Part shown: positions 59,001 through 64,000 of the stretch, piece by piece
Layout of the letters: each line of letters opens with the position of its first letter
Numbering within the stretch: the first letter of the stretch is position 1
Assembly (NCBI RefSeq): GCF_000283655.1
Contig: NC_016622.1
Coordinates: 1,004,501-1,068,500 of the forward strand
Reading direction: 5' to 3'
Origin: Azospirillum lipoferum 4B
GTDB lineage: Bacteria > Pseudomonadota > Alphaproteobacteria > Azospirillales > Azospirillaceae
Length of the DNA: 64,000 bases
Program-made: the position numbers and the translations under genes
Notes under the pieces: generated by a model
The model's input: the letters and a program-made list of their open reading frames with translations, nothing else
The model's database searches: none
What the model was told of the DNA's origin: nothing

Positions 59001-60176
59001 TCAGGCGCCGCAGGCTTCGACGAAGGACTTGGCGAAGTGCGTCCAGGTCCGTTCGCCCCGGATGAAGGCGAGGGCGCGGTCGGCGCGGCGCTTCGCCTCC
59101 TCCCGGTCGGCATGGATCGCCTCCAGATGGGCGACCAGCTCGTTGACCGAGGACTCCTTCCAGCCCTTTCGGCCGCTCTTGTGGAACAGCTGGGTCTGCT
59201 TCGTCAGCGGCCAGCAGCGTGGCTCCCCGGCCGGGCCGATCAGGTCGAGATGGCCGGTGTTGGCCGACAGCACCACCGGCACGCCGCAGCCCATCGCCTC
59301 CATGGCGACGAGGTTGGTCGCCCCCTCGCACCGGTTGGGGAAGACCGCGGCATGGCAATCCGCCATGATGGCCGCGATGTCGCCCCGGCCGACGAGGCCG
59401 AGGTCGATCACCGACCCGGCGGGGAGGCCGTAGCGGGCGGCCCACTCCACCACCTGCAGCCGCCCGTCCGGTCCGATGTTCGGCGGGATGCCGGTCAACT
59501 GCGAGTCGGCGATGGTGAAAGCGACCTCCGGCCAGGGGCTTTGCCAGGCGGTGACGAGCAGCGCCTCCGGATGGCGCTGCTGAAAGGCGCGGAAAGCCAT
59601 CAGCACGATGTCCTGCCCCTTGCGGTATTCCAGCTTCCCGCCTGAAAACACCACGAACCGGTCGCCGAAGCGCCCGGACGGCGGCAGCGGCCGCATCTCC
59701 GTCGGGTCTACGCCCTGGAAGGCGAGACCGACCTCGGTGAAGCCCTGCTCCAGCAGGAGGTCGCGGTTGTAGCTGGAATGCACCACGATGCGGTCGAAGG
59801 CGCGGGCACGCGCCAGCGCCTCGGCATCGAAATTGGTGTCTTCGAAGGCGATGACGCCGATGTTGCGGTGTCCACGGAACCGGCGGGAAGGCTCTCCAGC
59901 CACGAATCCGTTGCCCAGCGCATGCAGGATGTCGGCGTCCGGGATGACGACGACGGTGTCGGCGTAGGGGGCGGCGACCTCCATATAGCGGCGATGCTCG
60001 TCCTCCAGCACCTGAAGAGCCGCCCTGTTCTCCAGCCGCAGGCTGTCCATCATGGGCGCGTCGAGCAGAAGGGGGCGCATGCCCTGTGATTCGAGGTACA
60101 GCGCTGTATGGACGCCGACCAGCCCCCATCCATGAATCTCGGACAGCGGCCAGGTCAGGGCGAAACGGCGGGTCAT
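59001..60176 (-). CDS. Glycosyltransferase, GT4-like (GT-B fold)
   Basis: A 391-residue enzyme with the GT-B order: an N-terminal acceptor domain (HGWGLVGVHTALYLESQG near 15), VFSGGKLEYRKGQDIV near 190 opening the donor domain, then the EGATNLVAMEAMGCGVPVV block near 290 with the E-x7-E motif of retaining GT4 enzymes. The sugar and acceptor are unknown. ATG 60176 is taken; a TTG five codons earlier has no ribosome site. Confidence 0.85.
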   Translation of the reverse strand: MTRRFALTWPLSEIHGWGLVGVHTALYLESQGMRPLLLDAPMMDSLRLENRAALQVLEDEHRRYMEVAAPYADTVVVIPDADILHALGNGFVAGEPSRRFRGHRNIGVIAFEDTNFDAEALARARAFDRIVVHSSYNRDLLLEQGFTEVGLAFQGVDPTEMRPLPPSGRFGDRFVVFSGGKLEYRKGQDIVLMAFRAFQQRHPEALLVTAWQSPWPEVAFTIADSQLTGIPPNIGPDGRLQVVEWAARYGLPAGSVIDLGLVGRGDIAAIMADCHAAVFPNRCEGATNLVAMEAMGCGVPVVLSANTGHLDLIGPAGEPRCWPLTKQTQLFHKSGRKGWKESSVNELVAHLEAIHADREEAKRRADRALAFIRGERTWTHFAKSFVEACGA

Positions 60177-60305
60177 GGCGGCCTGCGACAAAAGGGGTGG
60201 GAGCGGCAGCCTAGACGCGCAGAAGCATGGGTTGCAACCGGATGTGCACGCAAGGCTTGGAGGTCTCGCGGTATCCGGCCCGTCCGGTTGCGGTGTCCTG
60301 CGGCG

Positions 60306-61841
60306 CTAGATGGCCTGGACGTACCGGCCGGCGTCTGCCGGCAGGCGCCATCGGGCATGGAGTTGCCCCTTGCCATCGAAGCTGCAGGCGATCCATCCCG
60401 GACCGTGCAGCAGGCGCCGGCCACCGTCCGCGAAGGGCGGCATCTCGAACCTGTGGGCGGGCAGGGGGTGATCCGGCCGGGTCGCCAGCGGCTCGGCCAG
60501 CCGCATATGCCAGCCCGGCCGCGCGGCGGCAGTGGGAGAGGCGGCGAAGCGTGGGGAATAGAGCTGCCACATCTCCAGCCCGCCGCCGCGCAGCACCCCC
60601 CGGCCGGCGGCGCCCGACAGGCCGCGCGAGGCGACGGTGATGCGGCAGCCGGTCCGCCGTGAAAAGTCGGCGAAGGTGCGGAGCATGCGTTCCCACTCGG
60701 CATGGCGACCCGGCGCGGTCCAGCGATCGCCCGCCCCCCGTCCCAGCCGGCGCCGCAGGGAAGCCGGCAGCATTGCCCCCAGCCGGTCGAGCGCAGCGGC
60801 GGGGAGCAGCAGCGGAGCACCACTGACCAGGATCAGGTGACGGCAACCGGCGAAGTGGTCGAGCCAGTCCGGCAGCAGGCTCCAGTCGCGCTCCGACAGG
60901 ATGCGGCGGGCATTGCGGTCGGTCCACAGGTCGAGCGCCAGCAACCCGGCCTCTCCCATGACGAAGCCTTGTGCCAGGGTTCCGCAGGCGGCCCCCCACA
61001 GGCAGTCCGGCGGAGATTCGGCGACGGAACCGGTTTGGAACAGTTGGGCCTGCCGGCGCGTCGCCGCCAGCAACGGGCGCAGGCTGCGCGACGCGGCATC
61101 GCCGTCCTCCCGGCCAGCCCAGGCGCCGGCCAGCAGCCGGCCGAGGTCGGACCCGTCCCACATCATCACCGACGGAATCGAGGCCAGCACGGCTGCCGCC
61201 GCGGCACCGCTCCAGCCCTGCAGCATCCGGTCGAACCCGGCGGACATCAGCTCCTCCGCCACGCCGGGAAGGGGCGGACCCAGCCGGCGGGAGGCGTCGC
61301 CCAGCAGAGAGGCCGCCTGCGGGGCGGCGGCCACCACGGCATCGCCATCGACCTGCCCGCCGGCCTGGATCAGCAGGTGATAGCGGTCGCTGGTATGCCC
61401 GGCGAGAAGATCGGGCCAGAGTGCGCGGGGCGGCGCGGCGGACGACGCGGTGGACGGCGGCGGCGCCCCACCATCCGAAGCTTCGGCGCCGTTCTTCGCG
61501 CCGGTCATTCCGCTTCCGTACAGAATGGCCATGCGTGGGAATGAATGACGGCCCGGAACGACCACTGTCCATCTGGGGCCGTCGGGGAAGCCATAGGCGA
61601 CATCGGTGTCGCGCATGCCGCGGGGAACGGCGAAGTCGAAGCGCCAGACATGGCGGCGGCGCCAGACCGTCAGGTGGCGCGGGGGAACCGGCAGGGTGAC
61701 GCCGTCCACCCGCAGGTCGTCGGGTTCGACCTCCCCGTCCAGAACGAACAGCGCCGACAGCCACCATCGGTCGCGCTGCTCACCACGGAAATACAGGATG
61801 GGGCCGAGCAGGATGCTCGGCTCCGCTCGTCTGCGCGCCAT
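60306..61841 (-). CDS. PhoD-like phosphatase homologue lacking catalytic residues (probable pseudoenzyme)
   Basis: A 511-residue protein whose block order follows PhoD-like alkaline phosphatases: an N-terminal all-beta region (about 1-105), YHLLIQAGGQVDGDA near 152, IPSVMMWDGSDL near 215, ALDLWTDRNARRIL near 300, HLILVSGAPLLLP near 325 and CRITVASRGLSGA near 405. In active members these read HTGDQIYADD, MMWDDHDIFDG and TVLSGDVHVG. Here the metal-ligand Asp and His residues are replaced by Gly, Ser, Gln or others, so it should not bind the metals. A structural or sugar/phosphate-binding role is inference. No signal peptide is seen. Confidence 0.6.
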   Translation of the reverse strand: MARRRAEPSILLGPILYFRGEQRDRWWLSALFVLDGEVEPDDLRVDGVTLPVPPRHLTVWRRRHVWRFDFAVPRGMRDTDVAYGFPDGPRWTVVVPGRHSFPRMAILYGSGMTGAKNGAEASDGGAPPPSTASSAAPPRALWPDLLAGHTSDRYHLLIQAGGQVDGDAVVAAAPQAASLLGDASRRLGPPLPGVAEELMSAGFDRMLQGWSGAAAAAVLASIPSVMMWDGSDLGRLLAGAWAGREDGDAASRSLRPLLAATRRQAQLFQTGSVAESPPDCLWGAACGTLAQGFVMGEAGLLALDLWTDRNARRILSERDWSLLPDWLDHFAGCRHLILVSGAPLLLPAAALDRLGAMLPASLRRRLGRGAGDRWTAPGRHAEWERMLRTFADFSRRTGCRITVASRGLSGAAGRGVLRGGGLEMWQLYSPRFAASPTAAARPGWHMRLAEPLATRPDHPLPAHRFEMPPFADGGRRLLHGPGWIACSFDGKGQLHARWRLPADAGRYVQAI

Positions 61842-61935
61842 GCCTCATCCGTCCGAACCGGCTCCCCCGGGAGGGGGGCGTCACCGCATCCCATAGCGCA
61901 TGGCGGCGCGGGACGGAGAGGAAAATCGCGAGGGC

Positions 61936-62160
61936 TCAGCCTTTCCGCTTGCGCAGCAGCTCCAACATGCGGGGCGGGACCTGCTCGCTCAGGACCGGAT
62001 CGTACAGGCGATGAAGTTCCTCCACATGCTGGCGATGCTGGGCGAGCAGCGCCTTTGCGTCGGGATCGCTCTCGACCACGCTTTCGAATGCCGCGCGCTC
62101 CCGTTCGTCGAGGGCGCCGTCCAGATAGGCGTTGATATCGGTCATCGTCACACGCTTCAT
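61936..62160 (-). CDS. Short anti-sigma-factor-like protein
   Basis: A 74-residue protein with the N-terminal pattern of zinc-less anti-sigma domains (TDINAYLDGALDERERAAFESV, split over two helices, then DPDAKALLAQHRQHVEELHRLY) and a basic tail. It has no HxxxCxxC zinc motif and no membrane segment, so is either a minimal soluble anti-sigma factor or a truncated one. It lies 1.3 kb from ecfG. ATG 62160 or 62145 may be the start. Confidence 0.55.
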   Translation of the reverse strand: MKRVTMTDINAYLDGALDERERAAFESVVESDPDAKALLAQHRQHVEELHRLYDPVLSEQVPPRMLELLRKRKG

Positions 62161-62387
62161 CTCTGTCGTTCCCGGATGGGTCGCCGGGGTTTCTCCCCTG
62201 GGACACGATCAACCGTGACACGTCCGGTGGCTCCGCCGTTTCCGGAAAGATCGGCCGAAAGGACGCCTGCCCCGATCTTATGGGCATGATCCTCGGCCAT
62301 ACCAGTCCGACAAACGGCGCAATCACTGCTCCCTTTCGAGGCGAGCAATCCGGCATCGCCATCCTCTTTCGCGTCGCCCGGCCAAGT

Positions 62388-62413
62388 AACAGGACGGTAT
62401 CGCTGATTGTTCC
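62388..62413 (-). promoter_or_regulatory. Candidate EcfG-dependent promoter, leftward
   Basis: On the minus strand, GGAAC (62413-62409), 17 nt and TGTT (62391-62388), against the EcfG consensus GGAAC-N16-17-CGTT. It would drive the anti-sigma-like gene with a leader of about 220 nt. Confidence 0.4.
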
Positions 62414-62428
62414 AGCCGGCGACGGGGC

Positions 62429-62453
62429 GGAACGCGACGCAATCGGGGCTGTT
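62429..62453 (+). promoter_or_regulatory. Candidate EcfG-dependent promoter, rightward
   Basis: GGAAC (62429-62433), 16 nt and TGTT (62450-62453), close to the EcfG consensus, about 60 nt before the SDR start. It faces away from the leftward copy, the two -35 boxes being 15 bp apart. The rest of the 354-bp spacer (62161-62514) shows nothing else. Confidence 0.5.
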
Positions 62454-62514
62454 GTGATTGTGCAACGCATCCCGTCCATGCCCCGTCGGGGGTACAGCGA
62501 AAGGAGAAACGCCC

Positions 62515-63375
62515 GTGGCTCAGCAGGAGAGCAGGCAGCCGCCCCAGCACCAGGACAGCCGGCCCGGCCATCAGGCGCCGATGGATCCTCAACCATCCGA
62601 AACCCGGCCCGGCTATCGCGGCAGCGGCAAGCTGCGCGACAAGGTGGCGCTGATCACCGGCGGCGACAGCGGCATCGGCCGCGCCATCGCCGTGCTGTAC
62701 GCCCGCGAAGGCGCCAAGGTCGGCATCCTGTACCTGAACGAGGATGAGGACGCCCGCGAGACCCGCCGGCTGGTCGAGGCGGAGGGCCAGCCCTGCACCA
62801 TCCTGAGCGGCGACGTCGGCCAGGAGGAAACCTGCCGCAAGGCGGTGGAAAGCATGATCGGCGAGCATGGGCGCATCGACATCCTGATCAACAACGCGGC
62901 CGAGCAGCACCCGCAGACGTCGATCGAGGACATCACCGCCGAACAGCTGGAGCGGACCTTCCGCACCAACATCTTCGGCCAGTTCTTCATGGTGAAGGCC
63001 GCCCTGCCGCATATGAACGAGGGCGCCTGCATCGTCAACACCACCTCGGTCACCGCCTACAAGGGCAGTCCGGAACTGCTGGACTATTCGGCGACCAAGG
63101 GCGCCATCGTCGCCTTCACCCGGTCGCTGTCGATGGCGCTGGCCGACCGCGGCATCCGCGTCAACGCGGTCGCCCCCGGCCCGATCTGGACCCCGCTGAT
63201 CCCCTCGACCTTCGACGAGGAGAAGGTGGAGAGCTTCGGCGGCAACGTCCCCATGAAGCGGGCCGGCCAACCCGACGAGGTGGCGCCGTGCTTCGTCTTC
63301 CTGGCGTCGGACGATTCTTCTTATATGTCGGGCCAGGTCCTGCACCCGAATGGCGGAACGGTGGTGAACGGCTGA
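62515..63375 (+). CDS. SDR family oxidoreductase, general-stress type (YghA/GSP39-like)
   Basis: A 286-residue SDR. A polar Gln/Pro-rich N terminus (1 to about 40) precedes the fold: ALITGGDSGIGRAIAVLYAREGA near 50-72, INNAAEQHP near 129, and the catalytic Ser (NTTSVTAYKG) and Tyr-Lys (LDYSATKGAI) motifs. This long-N-terminus subgroup is typical of stress-induced SDRs. It starts with GTG 62515, with AAAGGAG about nine bases upstream. A likely EcfG promoter precedes it, and a two-way terminator follows. Confidence 0.9.
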   Translation: MAQQESRQPPQHQDSRPGHQAPMDPQPSETRPGYRGSGKLRDKVALITGGDSGIGRAIAVLYAREGAKVGILYLNEDEDARETRRLVEAEGQPCTILSGDVGQEETCRKAVESMIGEHGRIDILINNAAEQHPQTSIEDITAEQLERTFRTNIFGQFFMVKAALPHMNEGACIVNTTSVTAYKGSPELLDYSATKGAIVAFTRSLSMALADRGIRVNAVAPGPIWTPLIPSTFDEEKVESFGGNVPMKRAGQPDEVAPCFVFLASDDSSYMSGQVLHPNGGTVVNG

Positions 63376-63402
63376 CGCCCGGCCGTCCCTGTGGTGCCCA
63401 CG

Positions 63403-63445
63403 AAAAAATGCCCGCTGCGTCCGTAAGGCGCAGTGGGCGCTTTTC
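63403..63445. terminator. Bidirectional terminator between the SDR gene and ecfG
   Basis: GCCCGCTGCG (63410-63419) pairs with CGCAGTGGGC (63429-63438) with one G-T wobble. An A-run (63403-63408) lies on the left and a T-rich run (63440-63445) on the right, so it can end both convergent transcripts. Confidence 0.8.
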
Positions 63446-63469
63446 TTCGATGGTGTGTCCCCTCCGGGA

Positions 63470-63949
63470 TCAGGCGGCCATCAGGTTGTTCAGCCGTTCC
63501 CGCGCGCGGCACAGGCGGGAGCGGATGGTGCCGATGGAAACGTTCAGCGTTTCCGCGGCCTCCTGATAGGGCCGGCCTTCGATGGCGACCAGTTTGACCA
63601 CCTTGCGCTGGCTGGGGGTGAGGGTGGAGAAGGCACGGTCGACGTCGCGGAAGACCAGACGCGACATCTGCGCCGCATCGACGGACATGGCGCCGTCCCA
63701 CAGCTCCACCTTCGTCACATGGCGGTCGCGCTGCAGGTTGTTGAAATGCAGGTTCTTCAGCATGGTGGTCAACCATGCCTGCATATTCGTGCCGGGTTCG
63801 AAACGATGCTGCCGCGACAGGGCTCGGGCCAGGCAGTCCTGCAGCAGGTCCTCTGCGGCGTTGGCGTCGCGGGTCAGTTTGCAGGCATAGCGCTGCAGGT
63901 TCGGCATGCAGCGGATCAGTTCGTTTTCGAACGAGTACGCCATGGTCAT
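63470..63949 (-). CDS. ecfG: ECF sigma factor of the general stress response (EcfG type)
   Basis: A 159-residue sigma factor. Region 2 (about 8-78) has AEDLLQDCLARAL and EPGTNMQAWLTTMLKNLHFN, and region 4 (about 105-157) has LTPSQRKVVKLVAIEGRPYQ followed by VSIGTIRSRLCRARERL. These are the ECF15/EcfG patterns, and the overlap with a probable nepR upstream supports the call. Released from NepR by phosphorylated PhyR, EcfG turns on stress genes. ATG 63949 overlaps the upstream stop (ATGA). Confidence 0.9.
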   Translation of the reverse strand: MTMAYSFENELIRCMPNLQRYACKLTRDANAAEDLLQDCLARALSRQHRFEPGTNMQAWLTTMLKNLHFNNLQRDRHVTKVELWDGAMSVDAAQMSRLVFRDVDRAFSTLTPSQRKVVKLVAIEGRPYQEAAETLNVSIGTIRSRLCRARERLNNLMAA

Positions 63950-64000
63950 TCTTCCTCCACGGTCTGTTCGTCCCGGCCGGCCGGTTGGGCGGCGGTGCCC
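63946..64000 (-). CDS. C-terminal end of probable anti-sigma factor NepR, cut by window edge
   Basis: The leftward frame open at the window edge encodes 17 residues ending DEQTVEEE and stops at TGA 63948-63946, overlapping the ecfG ATG by four bases. A small NepR gene ending on the ecfG start is the usual alphaproteobacterial arrangement. The visible piece is too short to identify by itself, so the name rests on context. Confidence 0.5.
   Translation of the reverse strand, partial: GTAAQPAGRDEQTVEEE

Noticed and set aside
62157-62300. Small leftward frame (47 codons) whose TGA overlaps the anti-sigma-like ATG
   Set aside because: Third-position G/C is about 56%, far below real genes here, and the sequence has no recognisable features; the overlap is probably chance.

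Overview
The window is a GC-rich (roughly two thirds G+C) chromosomal segment of an alphaproteobacterium. The Rhodospirillales, and most likely Azospirillum or a close relative, fit best. The grounds are gene order and content: a trpG-trpD-trpC cluster followed by an acetyltransferase gene (a trpGDC cluster is known from Azospirillum), moaC-moeA-lexA, LpxI rather than LpxH, a phasin, alphaproteobacterial GTTC-N7-GTTC LexA boxes, and an ecfG-type sigma factor preceded by the end of a probable nepR. The species call is inference. I see no rRNA, tRNA, CRISPR array, insertion sequence or prophage. Nearly everything looks like core chromosome.

Layout. 0-4.5 kb: yicC (cut by the window edge), a short-chain dehydrogenase, a degenerate EAL-fold protein and RNase D. 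4.8-20.6 kb: a long rightward block of essential genes, aspS, rpsB-tsf-pyrH-frr (translation and UMP kinase), uppS-cdsA-dxr-rseP-bamA-ompH (isoprenoid, phospholipid and outer-membrane assembly) and fabZ-lpxA-lpxI-lpxB (lipid A); lpxD is absent from its usual place. 20.7-22.7 kb: glyoxalase I, a GlxA-type regulator, a rhodanese and a small membrane protein. 22.8-33.7 kb: gltA, gltX, comEC (+) and the leftward cluster trpG-trpD-trpC-GNAT-moaC-moeA-lexA. 34-41 kb: a small secreted protein, a YibQ-type deacetylase-fold protein, a heavy-metal-binding domain, an FmdB zinc ribbon, the lytic transglycosylase slt, and dapA-smpB-methyltransferase. 41-47 kb: an aldo/keto reductase and tetR pair around a palindromic operator, an AraC regulator, a PEBP-family protein, hemB, a metallophosphoesterase and a diacylglycerol-kinase-family protein. 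47.5-54.4 kb: a 3-hydroxyisobutyryl-CoA hydrolase-like enzyme, a MarR/LdtR-like regulator, a cation/proton antiporter, and an ABC uptake system with a binding protein and two permeases but no ATPase genes nearby. 54.6-64 kb: phasin, rlmJ, a lysozyme-like protein, a TPR-methyltransferase, a glycosyltransferase, a PhoD-like protein lacking the expected catalytic residues, and a general-stress-response end made of a short anti-sigma-like protein, a stress-type SDR, ecfG and the tail of probable nepR.

Four copies of a C-rich palindromic intergenic repeat lie near 28.0, 33.9, 36.4 and 41.0 kb, three of them between convergent genes. Regulatory sites that can be read directly include two perfect LexA boxes before lexA, one overlapping its promoter; a 21-bp palindrome between tetR and the reductase; a good gltA promoter; several intrinsic terminators, one of them between rpsB and tsf; and two divergent near-consensus EcfG promoters near 62.4 kb. 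No convincing new defence or mobile system is present. The most unusual items are two apparent pseudoenzymes (EAL-fold and PhoD-fold), short upstream frames whose stop overlaps the next start codon, and the divergent stress-promoter pair.
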